Source of the DNA: JAEYFP01 sp964566545
GTDB taxonomy: Bacteria; Bacillota; Clostridia; Lachnospirales; Lachnospiraceae
DNA: 6,495 nt
Direction of reading: 5' to 3'
Assembly: GCA_964566545.1 (NCBI GenBank)
Contig: CAZMIX010000084.1
Span: 1 to 6,495, forward strand
In this document: piece by piece, positions 1 to 6,410 of the stretch
Layout: the number at the start of each line of letters is the position of its first letter
How positions within the stretch are numbered: position 1 is the stretch's first letter
The notes under the pieces: generated by a model
Database searches by the model: none
What the model was told of the DNA's origin: nothing
What the model saw: only the letters and a program-made list of their open reading frames with translations
Translations under genes and position numbers: made by a program

Positions 1-140
1 TGGGTGAAAGTGCCAAACATGCCCAGGTAGTGGGAAGTGTATAGCTGAACAGCAATCGCATATACACAAAACTACACCGAAAGGTGTGTTACTTGTTAAG
101 TTGATTTCTGCCATATGCATCTAGAAAAAAATGAAGAAAA
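1..140. other. Upstream intergenic region, possibly with the last codons of a preceding gene
   Basis: No gene can be recognised here. Two forward frames are open from the window edge but close quickly: one at the TAG of 28-30 and one at the TAG of 42-44. Either could be the tail of an upstream gene, but the fragments are too short to identify. A leftward frame is open across most of the stretch, but it has no SD site and its residue make-up (many Cys, His, Trp) is unlike the neighbouring proteins. No convincing -35/-10 pair for the downstream gene was found, so its promoter may lie further upstream. Confidence 0.4.
73..88 (+). other. Small GAAA-tetraloop hairpin
   Basis: TACACC (73-78) and GGTGTG (83-88) can pair with one terminal T-G wobble, closing a GAAA loop, a stable GNRA-type tetraloop in RNA. 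No T-run follows, so it is not a normal intrinsic terminator. It might be a weak terminator of an upstream gene, an mRNA-stabilising element in the leader of the next gene, or chance. The short stem keeps confidence low. Confidence 0.3.
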
Positions 141-172
141 ATGATAGACTATTACTATTGGCGGAATAAAAC

Positions 173-177
173 GGAGG
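173..177 (+). promoter_or_regulatory. Ribosome binding site that fixes the TTG start of the glycosyltransferase
   Basis: GGAGG lies 8 bases upstream of the in-frame TTG at 186, which is ideal Firmicute spacing. The alternative in-frame ATG at 141 is preceded only by an A-rich run with no SD match. This site therefore decides the start of the downstream gene. Confidence 0.8.
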
Positions 178-185
178 TAGGAGAA

Positions 186-1568
186 TTGAAAAAAATAAGT
201 GTGATTATCCCCTGTTATAATGCGGAGAAATATTTGCACTCCTGTATGGAGTCACTGGAAAAGCAAACGATGGGCTTGGACTGTCTGGAGCTTATCTTTG
301 TCAACGATGCGTCGACAGATGCCACACTGCAGGTTTTACACGGATTTCAAAAGAAACACCCTGCGTCTGTTGTCATTATAGACAATAAAGAAAACCTCCA
401 TCAGGGTGGTGCGCGTAATTTGGGGCTTGCCCGCGCGACGGCAGATTATATTGCATTTATGGATGATGATGATATCATGGAGGATTCCATGCTGGAAAAG
501 TTGTATGATAAGGCAGAAGAAAAGCATTGCGACGTAGTTGTCGGTTATGCCAGAAAGGGCAGTCTGGAAGAGTGGTTCTCAACAAAGATGGGGAAAACAG
601 GGCATGAAGACCGGTTTTTTGAAATTACGAATGAAAATGAAAGGGCGGCTTTTTTAAAAATGGACGTCAACCGCGCTATTTGGAATAAACTGTACCGTCG
701 TGTTTTAATCATCGAACATAAAATTGATTTTTTGGAACATATGATTTATGATGATATCTACTTCAGCGGGCTAATTAAACGTTATGCTCGAAGTATCTAC
801 ATTTTAGAAGAATATATATATTATCATGTTGTTCACGAGAAGGCGGCCTCTGTCAGTACAGAGATCTGGGAGCATAAAATTGGATATTTTGATGCAAATT
901 TAGCATTGATTAAGCTATTGAAGGAACGGAATCTTTATAAGAATCATGAGATTTATTATGAAAATGAGTTCATAATGGAGTATATTACCGTAGTGAGTAT
1001 TTTTATAAAAATTTATGGTCGGATTCCTTACGCAGTATTAAAGAGGATCATTCAGGAAACAGTTCGTCAGTTTCCTCAGTATTATAAAAATGCAATTGTA
1101 AACGCCTTCCTAAAAAAAGGTTCTTCTTTCGAGCGGATCGCTTGCAAACTTTTATTTATCGATTTTGATGCAATATCTCTATCGGAGGGAGAAAGGATTG
1201 AGGGTGTGCTGATAGGCGATCCATCAAAGGAATATTCTTTCTCGGAAAATCTTAAAAACTTGACCGGTTTGTTAAGGCTGCTGACTGTAGATTTGCTGAA
1301 TAATGAAATGGAACAATTTAACGAGTCGATGAAGGAGCTTTCTGAACTGCTTGGTAATGTGCTCCCCCTTATAATCAGCTCATATGCAAAGCCGGAATTG
1401 AAAGACGTTTCGAGAGATGTGCTGTATTGGTCGGAGCAGCTTGGAAAAATTGTGAGTGTGCTGGAGGAAGAGGATCGGTTTAAAATGATAGACATTCTTT
1501 ATTATGAAACAAGAGAGAATTTGATCAACTACGAGCGATTGATAGAGGAGCGGGGGGTCGTCATATGA
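186..1568 (+). CDS. GT-A fold family 2 glycosyltransferase with C-terminal helical extension
   Basis: This is a predicted cytoplasmic enzyme that transfers a sugar from a nucleotide-sugar donor; acceptor and sugar are unknown. With the TTG start it has 460 residues. The N-terminal GT2 domain (about 4-215) opens with VIIPCYNAEKYL (6-17), followed by FVNDASTD (38-45), GGARNLGL (74-81) and the metal/donor-binding FMDDDD (91-96). WNKLYRR (166-172) and IYDDIYF (187-193) follow; the second sits where GT2 enzymes carry the acidic catalytic base. Residues 220-350 are a less recognisable helical region. Residues 355-455 form a separate predicted helical tail ending in FKMIDILYYETRENLINYE. There is no signal peptide or clear membrane segment. 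The TTG start was chosen because GGAGG is 8 bases upstream and the GT fold begins at once; starting at ATG 141 would add 15 residues not typical of GT2 proteins. Its stop overlaps the next start by 4 bases, implying translational coupling with the Maf protein and a role in flagellin or surface glycosylation. The GT2 call is firm; the role is inference. Confidence 0.9.
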   Translation: MKKISVIIPCYNAEKYLHSCMESLEKQTMGLDCLELIFVNDASTDATLQVLHGFQKKHPASVVIIDNKENLHQGGARNLGLARATADYIAFMDDDDIMEDSMLEKLYDKAEEKHCDVVVGYARKGSLEEWFSTKMGKTGHEDRFFEITNENERAAFLKMDVNRAIWNKLYRRVLIIEHKIDFLEHMIYDDIYFSGLIKRYARSIYILEEYIYYHVVHEKAASVSTEIWEHKIGYFDANLALIKLLKERNLYKNHEIYYENEFIMEYITVVSIFIKIYGRIPYAVLKRIIQETVRQFPQYYKNAIVNAFLKKGSSFERIACKLLFIDFDAISLSEGERIEGVLIGDPSKEYSFSENLKNLTGLLRLLTVDLLNNEMEQFNESMKELSELLGNVLPLIISSYAKPELKDVSRDVLYWSEQLGKIVSVLEEEDRFKMIDILYYETRENLINYERLIEERGVVI

Positions 1569-4500
1569 GTCGGAAAATTTGGAATAAAAATCTGAAGTGC
1601 ATCAGAAAACGATATTCTCATATGGAGGAGGAGCTTACGAAGGAGCTGGACAAGCCACAGGAAATCACGGTCGGTGTGCAGGAGGTATGTGACAAACACG
1701 TACTGTACGCGGTCAGGGGGGAGGAAGTCTTTCAGCTTGACAGCCTTTATGACAGCACGGGGATGCTAAAGCTGTGGTCGGAAGGGATGGATGAAAACTG
1801 GAGCCTGAATGCGAAGTTGCTGCTGTTTGGCCTTGGAAATGGAATGTATGCCCGGGAGTTTTTGCGGCATATGTCCGTCGATCATACGGTTATTGTATAC
1901 GAGCCTTCTTCAGCCATCCTGCGGACAGTGCTGCAGGAATTCGATTTGTCGGATATTTTATCTGATCACCGGGTGATTTTGCTGCTGCGCGATACGATGG
2001 ATAAGGCGGTGGAGACCTACTTCTATGACCTGCTAACCTTTACGGACATGGAGAGCTTTCGGTATTCCAATTATTTGAATTACAGCTCACTTTTCAGAGA
2101 ACAATATGTGGAATATATGGAGGGGATCCAGAATGCCTGCAATGGCATCAATTCGACGCAGGGAGTAATCGGCAGGCTCGGAAAGCAATATAATGAAAAT
2201 ACATTTGCTAATTTGAAATATTTTATGAATGGAAAGTCCTTGGACAGCCTGTATCGGAATCTGCCCAAGGGGATGCCGGCCATCGTCGTTGCGGCGGGTC
2301 CGTCTCTTGATAAAAATATTAAAATGCTCCATCACGCAAAGCGGAAGGCATTGATCATTGCTGTTGATTCTGCCTTAAGGCCGCTGCTTAAGGAGGGAAT
2401 CATTCCCGATTTATGCATCAGCGTTGACGGGAAAAAGAATATCAGGCATTTTTCTGAGGAAGCGTCCAAAGATATCCCACTCGTCTGCATGCTTGTTTCG
2501 AATAAAGAGGTACTAGCCGGACATCGTGCTGAAAAATTCTTTTTAAATGATTTGAATCATCATATCCAGCATTTTCTATCAGAAAATGAATTGGTGCTGC
2601 CTGTCACTTCAACGGGAGGTTCGGTTGCGAATGATGCCTTTTCTCTTGCAAGGCTGCTTGGAAGAAAGACGATTATTTTAGTCGGGCAGGATCTTGCCTA
2701 TACCGGCAATAAGACGCACTCCGGCGCAACTGTGCGGGGGGAGTGGAACCAAGATGTCACGAAATTTACGAATAATGTGTGGATGGAAGGGATCGACGGC
2801 AAACCGATTTTATCCTCAGGGGAATTCCAACTCTACCGAACTTGGTTTGAAGAGCAGATTATCAATTGTCCGGAACTTAAGGTGATCGATGCGACCGAGG
2901 GCGGTGCAAAAATTAAGGGCAGCATGATTGAAAGTTTGGAGCAAGCGATTTTAGAAGAGTGCACGGAGGAGTTTGATTTTTATTTGGCTCTTGAGAATAC
3001 ACGGGACTTTTTCAACAGGAGCGAAAAAGCAGCGTTCCTTACCTACCTGAACAAGCTCCCACAAGAATTAGAAGCGTGCCAAAAGCTTGCCGCAGAGGGC
3101 ATGGTCTGCTATGACAGAATGTTAAAGCTTGCCTATCAGGATAAATATCGTGGCAATGAGTTGAAAAAGCTTTCTGAAAGAACCGGTGAGATCGGAGGCA
3201 TTCTAGATAAAGCGCCTGTCATGGAATATGTTAAAAATGAAATTCAGCAGCAGACGACAGAAATGCTAAAGGGTATTTATCAGAAAGAGGCAGATGAAAA
3301 AAAAGAGTTGGTTTCTGTTTGTAAAGGCGGTAAAGAGTATTTGGAGTTGATAGAAAGTACGCTGAAGAGCATACTGCGGACTGTCGACGAGCGGCTTATG
3401 GCAGTAAAGATGGAGCCGCAGAGCGGCTATTATGGAAATCGGATACTGCTGATCAAAGGGCATTCGGCGGGAGCTGTATTGCGCCTTGCGATAGACCAGC
3501 TTGCGGAGGGCTTTCGTGGACGAGGCGAAACGGTTAAGGTTTTTGATTTGAATGAAGGAATTGAAACTGATGCCGAAAAAATGGCGTTATTTCAAGAAAT
3601 TGCAAGCAATGATAACAAGCTCATCGTTTCTATGCAGGCGCTGCTTTTTGATGCGGAATATGAGGGAAAAAGTCTGATGGATTATGCTCTGTGTCCCGTA
3701 TTCGGATGGATCTTTGACCATCCTGCCGACCACTGCAGACGTTTGATGCTGCCTAAAGGCGGAAATATCCACATCGCTTGTGTGGACAGTTATCATGTGA
3801 AGCTTGTAGACCGTTTCTTTTCCAATAGGAAGCATGCATATTTTTTGCCTCATGAAGGATTTATCAGCAAGGCGGATAATAAAAGTTGGTCGGAACGGGA
3901 AATAGAAATTCTCTTTGCAGGAAATTATCAGGATTATCAGCGCTCTCTTTTGTTGCTGGAGAGCATGGATGATTCCCTGCATGAATTAAAGAATATGCTC
4001 TTGCAAAAGACGATTGATCAAATAGAAATCCCTTATGAGATAAATCTGGAGGAATGCCTCAAGGAAATGGGTATCACTTATGACTTGTCACTGTTTATTA
4101 AATTGCTAGAGGCGATGTATCCGGTTTATCATGCTATATATGAAAAGAGCAGATATGACTGTATTTTAACACTTCTGGAAGCAGGTTGCCGGGTGACGGT
4201 ATGTGGAAGCGGCTGGGAACCGTTGTTTGAAAAATATTCGGAAAATTTAATTCTCCTGAAGGAGAAGGCATATTTGATTAATGATGTTGTGGAGTTGATG
4301 AAAAATGCGAAATTTGTCTTAAATGTTGTTCCGGTATTCCGTGCGGGCGCCCACGAGAGAATTTTTACAGCAATGCTTGCCGGAGCGGTCTGTGTTACAG
4401 ATGAAAACGAATATTTGCGCACGATTTTGACCGATAAAGAAGTGGTGTTTTACTCCGTGAAGGAATTAAAGCAGCTTCCTGAAAAGATAAAAAAAATAGA

Positions 4501-4612
4501 GGAAGCGCCGCAGGCGGCGGCTAGAATGGCCGAACGGGCATACAAAAAGGCAAGCGGTGCCCACACATGGAGCCACGCGGCAGGAAAGATCTTGCAGTTA
4601 TTAAATATCTGA
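1565..4612 (+). CDS. Motility-associated (Maf/DUF115) glycosyltransferase fused to a CgeB-like glycosyltransferase
   Basis: This is a predicted cytoplasmic 1015-residue protein with two modules. Residues 1-225 form a Maf N-terminal region with a nucleotide-fold-like stretch (LLLFGLGNGMYAREFL, 85-100). The DUF115 core (about 205-450) shows VVAAGPSLDKN (241-251), AVDSALRPLLKEGIIPDL (266-283), CISVDGK (284-290), TSTGGSVANDAF (348-359) and VGQDLAYTGNKTHS (373-386). Residues 455-620 are helical, as in other Maf proteins. Maf enzymes of Campylobacter, Aeromonas and clostridia add nonulosonic acids to flagellin Ser/Thr. From about 625 a second module resembles CgeB/DUF3880-type glycosyltransferases: RILLIKGHSAGAVLRLAIDQL (626 on), WIFDHP (715-720), CVDSYH (739-744), FLPHEG (760-765), FAGNY (784-788), CGSGW (880-884) and RAGAHERIFTAMLAG (926-940). 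Maf proteins are often about 600-700 residues, so the length itself reports the fusion. The start overlaps the upstream stop (ATGA), with a G-run 7 bases upstream and GAGGAG further back. Automatic names such as '6-hydroxymethylpterin pyrophosphokinase MptE-like' reflect the shared DUF115 fold, not a pterin role. Confidence 0.88.
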   Translation: MSRKIWNKNLKCIRKRYSHMEEELTKELDKPQEITVGVQEVCDKHVLYAVRGEEVFQLDSLYDSTGMLKLWSEGMDENWSLNAKLLLFGLGNGMYAREFLRHMSVDHTVIVYEPSSAILRTVLQEFDLSDILSDHRVILLLRDTMDKAVETYFYDLLTFTDMESFRYSNYLNYSSLFREQYVEYMEGIQNACNGINSTQGVIGRLGKQYNENTFANLKYFMNGKSLDSLYRNLPKGMPAIVVAAGPSLDKNIKMLHHAKRKALIIAVDSALRPLLKEGIIPDLCISVDGKKNIRHFSEEASKDIPLVCMLVSNKEVLAGHRAEKFFLNDLNHHIQHFLSENELVLPVTSTGGSVANDAFSLARLLGRKTIILVGQDLAYTGNKTHSGATVRGEWNQDVTKFTNNVWMEGIDGKPILSSGEFQLYRTWFEEQIINCPELKVIDATEGGAKIKGSMIESLEQAILEECTEEFDFYLALENTRDFFNRSEKAAFLTYLNKLPQELEACQKLAAEGMVCYDRMLKLAYQDKYRGNELKKLSERTGEIGGILDKAPVMEYVKNEIQQQTTEMLKGIYQKEADEKKELVSVCKGGKEYLELIESTLKSILRTVDERLMAVKMEPQSGYYGNRILLIKGHSAGAVLRLAIDQLAEGFRGRGETVKVFDLNEGIETDAEKMALFQEIASNDNKLIVSMQALLFDAEYEGKSLMDYALCPVFGWIFDHPADHCRRLMLPKGGNIHIACVDSYHVKLVDRFFSNRKHAYFLPHEGFISKADNKSWSEREIEILFAGNYQDYQRSLLLLESMDDSLHELKNMLLQKTIDQIEIPYEINLEECLKEMGITYDLSLFIKLLEAMYPVYHAIYEKSRYDCILTLLEAGCRVTVCGSGWEPLFEKYSENLILLKEKAYLINDVVELMKNAKFVLNVVPVFRAGAHERIFTAMLAGAVCVTDENEYLRTILTDKEVVFYSVKELKQLPEKIKKIEEAPQAAARMAERAYKKASGAHTWSHAAGKILQLLNI

Positions 4613-4628
4613 GTGTTGCCGATATAAT
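4602..4628 (+). promoter_or_regulatory. Candidate promoter of the NeuB-family gene, sigma-28/sigma-D-like overlapping a sigma-A -10
   Basis: GCCGATAT (4618-4625) matches the -10 element of flagellar sigma-28/sigma-D promoters, and a perfect TATAAT (4623-4628) overlaps it. A TAAA lies at 4602-4605 but only 12 bases upstream of GCCGATAT, shorter than the usual 14-16. The -35 for a housekeeping reading is also poor (ATTAAA at 17-base spacing). The site is in the 88-base gap before the gene, about 75 bases from its start. Promoter presence is reasonable; the sigma factor is uncertain. Confidence 0.45.
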
Positions 4629-4633
4629 AACTA

Positions 4634-4652
4634 TAGAATAAAATAAATTCTA
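4634..4652. repeat. Short AT-rich inverted repeat in the intergenic gap
   Basis: TAGAAT (4634-4639) and ATTCTA (4647-4652) are perfect reverse complements separated by 7 bases. The repeat lies just downstream of the candidate -10, where an operator or the start of the mRNA leader would be. In such AT-rich DNA a 6-bp arm can easily arise by chance, and the stem is too weak to be a terminator. Confidence 0.25.
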
Positions 4653-4700
4653 CAAAATTAACTGTTTCAATATAAAACACTACGAAAATGAGGTGGCACT

Positions 4701-6209
4701 ATGGCAGGAAAGAATCAGATCTTTGACGACCTATTTATTTTTGAGATGGCAAACAGCCATCAGGGAAGTGTGGAACACGGAATCGATATTATCCGGGCGA
4801 TGGGAAAAATCGCGAGAAAGCATAATATCAGGGCTGCGGTGAAGCTGCAGTACCGTGATCTCGATACATTTATCCATCCCGATTTTAAGGACAGGACGGA
4901 TGTTAAGCATATTCCGCGGTTTATGAGCACGCGATTGAATTATGATCAATTTACGGAGCTTGTAAGTGCGATCCGTGCCGAAGGGATGATCACGATGAGC
5001 ACTCCGTTTGACGAGACCGGTGTCGAGTGGTGTATGGATCAGGGAATTGATATTATTAAGGTTGCAAGCTGCTCCTCTCTTGACTGGCCGCTACTCACGA
5101 AAGTGGCATCGGCTCGCAAGCCGCTGATCATTTCGACGGGCGGCAAGACGATCGAGGATATCGATAAGATTTATAACTTTTTTACACATAAGGGCTGTGA
5201 GTTTGCTTTTTTGCATTGCATTGCGGAATATCCGGCTCCGCTTGACAGTCTGCAGTTGAATTTCATCGACCGGATGAACCGGCGGTACCGCGACGTGACG
5301 ATCGGCTATTCGGGACATGAGGCGCCGGGAGATTATATTGCGGCAATGATGGCCGTGGCGAAGGGTGCGAAGATCATGGAACGCCATGTCGGCATTCCGA
5401 CGGAGACAATTACTCTGAACGCTTATTCCATGAATCCGGAGCAGGCGGAAAAATGGGTAGGAGCGGTTCTGCAGGCCAAGACCATGTGCAGTCTTAAGCG
5501 GGACAACAAAAAGTATGTCAGTCAGGAAGAGCTTGATTCGCTGCGTTCGCTGATGCGCGGCGTTTATGCAAAGCGGGATATCAGAGCCGGTGAGGCGCTT
5601 ACTGAAGCAGATGTATTTTTTGCAATGCCATGCGGCGAAAAACAGCTGACAAGCGGCGATTTTAAAGATGGAAAAATGACGGCCTCCAAAGATTATAAGC
5701 TAAATGAAGAAATACAGGAAAAACCGAAGATCACCGGTGTCGGTGTTGTGCGCGGCGCGATTCATGATGCGAAAGGTATGCTTTATGAAGCAGGAATCGC
5801 TCTTGGCAGTGATTTTGAGGTAGAGCTTTCCCACCATTACGGAATTCCGCATTTTAGACAATATGGCGCGATCATCATCAACATCATCAACCGGGAATAC
5901 TGCAAAAAATATATCATCGTGCTTCCGGGTCAGAAGCACCCGATGCATGCGCATCAGATCAAGGAGGAGACCTTCCAGGTGCTTTACGGCGATTTGGATG
6001 TCCAGTTTGAAAGCGGAGCGGAAAAGCATTTAAAGCCGGGCGATATTCAAACTGTTCTGCGCGGCGAATACCATGCCTTTGCCTCCACGATCGGCGCAAT
6101 TTTTGAAGAGGTTTCCACACAGCATATAAAGAGCGACTCCTACTACAAGGACAAGGAAATCAGTTCCCTCGATCCGATGGAGAGGAAAACTTATTTGAAG
6201 AAGTGGTGA
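4701..6209 (+). CDS. NeuB-family nonulosonic acid synthase with SAF domain and fused C-terminal cupin
   Basis: NeuB-type enzymes condense phosphoenolpyruvate with a six-carbon aminosugar to make a nine-carbon nonulosonic acid in the cytoplasm. The TIM-barrel synthase domain (about 10-265) shows FIFEMANSHQG (12-22, candidate catalytic Glu15), AVKLQ (46-50, Lys48), MSTPFDETGVEW (99-110), IIKVASCSSLDWPLL (118-132), STGG (145-148), LHCIAEYPAP (171-180), TIGYSGHE (200-207) and ERHVG (227-231). His206 and His229 are the likely metal ligands. The SAF (antifreeze-like) domain (about 283-340) contains GVYAKRDIRAGEALTEADV, with Arg286 a candidate active-site-capping residue. Residues 365-490 form a cupin with HPMHAHQIKEE (413-423) and a later EYHAF (456-460); His416, His418, Glu422 or Glu423, and His458 are candidate metal ligands. 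It resembles D-lyxose-isomerase-like sugar cupins. Plain NeuB proteins have about 340-350 residues, so 502 marks a fusion. GAGGTG sits 5 bases before the ATG. The sequence does not decide among N-acetylneuraminate, legionaminate, pseudaminate or another product, so no symbol is given. Confidence 0.92.
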   Translation: MAGKNQIFDDLFIFEMANSHQGSVEHGIDIIRAMGKIARKHNIRAAVKLQYRDLDTFIHPDFKDRTDVKHIPRFMSTRLNYDQFTELVSAIRAEGMITMSTPFDETGVEWCMDQGIDIIKVASCSSLDWPLLTKVASARKPLIISTGGKTIEDIDKIYNFFTHKGCEFAFLHCIAEYPAPLDSLQLNFIDRMNRRYRDVTIGYSGHEAPGDYIAAMMAVAKGAKIMERHVGIPTETITLNAYSMNPEQAEKWVGAVLQAKTMCSLKRDNKKYVSQEELDSLRSLMRGVYAKRDIRAGEALTEADVFFAMPCGEKQLTSGDFKDGKMTASKDYKLNEEIQEKPKITGVGVVRGAIHDAKGMLYEAGIALGSDFEVELSHHYGIPHFRQYGAIIINIINREYCKKYIIVLPGQKHPMHAHQIKEETFQVLYGDLDVQFESGAEKHLKPGDIQTVLRGEYHAFASTIGAIFEEVSTQHIKSDSYYKDKEISSLDPMERKTYLKKW

Positions 6210-6210
6210 A

Positions 6211-6230
6211 CTATTTTTAGGCTATTTTTA
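6211..6230. repeat. 9-bp direct repeat CTATTTTTA after the NeuB-family stop
   Basis: CTATTTTTA occurs at 6211-6219 and again at 6222-6230, separated by 2 bases, right after the stop codon. It lies before the terminator hairpin and has no clear function. It may be a small duplication or chance in T-rich DNA. Confidence 0.35.
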
Positions 6231-6248
6231 TTTATTTAGAAGGTATCG

Positions 6249-6288
6249 AAAGAATCTTTTGTGAGCATATTGACAAAGGATTCTTTTT
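6249..6288 (+). terminator. Rho-independent terminator of the glycosylation genes
   Basis: Bases 6249-6262 pair with 6273-6286 as an uninterrupted 14-bp stem (13 Watson-Crick pairs and one T-G wobble), closing a 10-base loop (6263-6272). The 3' arm ends in a T-run that continues to 6288, followed by AT-rich DNA. The stem is A/T-rich but long. It starts 40 bases after the NeuB-family stop and should end the transcript. The leftward direction lacks a matching T-run, so it is likely one-directional. Confidence 0.8.
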
Positions 6289-6298
6289 ATATTATTGT
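6270..6298 (+). promoter_or_regulatory. Candidate sigma-A promoter reading out of the terminator
   Basis: A perfect TTGACA (6270-6275) is followed after exactly 17 bases by TATTGT (6293-6298), a 4-of-6 match to TATAAT. The -35 lies in the loop and 3' arm of the terminator hairpin. Transcription would start near 6305 and run towards the SD site at 6399, leaving a leader of about 105 bases. The -10 is only fair, so this is plausible rather than certain. Confidence 0.4.
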
Positions 6299-6305
6299 AA
6301 TAATA
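6290..6305. promoter_or_regulatory. Perfect 16-bp palindrome, operator-like, over the candidate -10
   Basis: TATTATTGTAATAATA consists of two perfect 7-bp arms around a central GT. It covers the candidate -10 at 6293-6298, where a repressor would block RNA polymerase. Arm length and AT-richness recall Fur/PerR-type boxes, but those have a 7-1-7 layout, so no regulator is assigned. Low sequence complexity makes chance a real alternative. Confidence 0.35.
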
Positions 6306-6340
6306 CAGTTTTAAAAGAATATCAAGTCTACCATGCTTCT

Positions 6341-6356
6341 TAGCAGTCTAGCAGTC
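6341..6356. repeat. Tandem 8-bp repeat TAGCAGTC x2
   Basis: TAGCAGTC at 6341-6348 is repeated directly at 6349-6356, and a related AGTCTA occurs at 6325-6330. The tandem lies in the untranslated stretch before the next SD site. It is probably a small slippage duplication; a tandem protein-binding site is possible but unsupported. Confidence 0.4.
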
Positions 6357-6398
6357 TGGCATTCCGCCAATTATTCCATGTATGAAAAATAAAGTAAT

Positions 6399-6406
6399 GA
6401 GGTGAT
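6399..6406 (+). promoter_or_regulatory. Near-perfect ribosome binding site before a GTG
   Basis: GAGGTGAT is an 8-base match to the 16S rRNA anti-SD complement and lies 4 bases upstream of the GTG at 6411 (6 bases from the GAGGTG core). A site this good strongly suggests translation starts, or once started, at 6411, although the frame closes after seven codons. Confidence 0.6.
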
Positions 6407-6410
6407 GATT

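Noticed and set aside
1..137. Leftward open frame starting near 124 and running off the window edge
   Set aside because: There is no SD site before the start, and the translation is rich in Cys, His and Trp in a way unlike real proteins here.
131..169. 12-codon frame MKKNDRLLLLAE just before the GT2 gene, as a possible leader peptide
   Set aside because: No SD site precedes it, and the frame is too short to distinguish from chance.
1082..1495. 137-codon open frame on the minus strand inside the GT2 gene
   Set aside because: It lies wholly antisense to a well-supported gene, is rich in Ser as expected of a shadow frame, and has no recognisable domain.
1565..2700. Pterin pyrophosphokinase (MptE) function for the DUF115 domain
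   Set aside because: The name comes from fold similarity to an archaeal enzyme. The Maf architecture and glycosylation neighbours point to flagellin glycosyl transfer.
2694..2885. 63-codon plus-strand frame within the Maf gene
   Set aside because: It overlaps the DUF115 core in another frame and has no supporting features.
3587..3982. 131-codon minus-strand frame opposite the CgeB-like module
   Set aside because: It is antisense to a conserved coding region, with no SD-led start and no family resemblance.
4634..4652. TAGAAT/ATTCTA inverted repeat as a terminator after the Maf gene
   Set aside because: A 6-bp AT-only-like stem with no following T-run is too weak; transcription may well read through into the synthase gene.
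5700..6029. 109-codon minus-strand frame opposite the cupin
   Set aside because: It is a shadow of the cupin codons on the other strand and shows no domain of its own.
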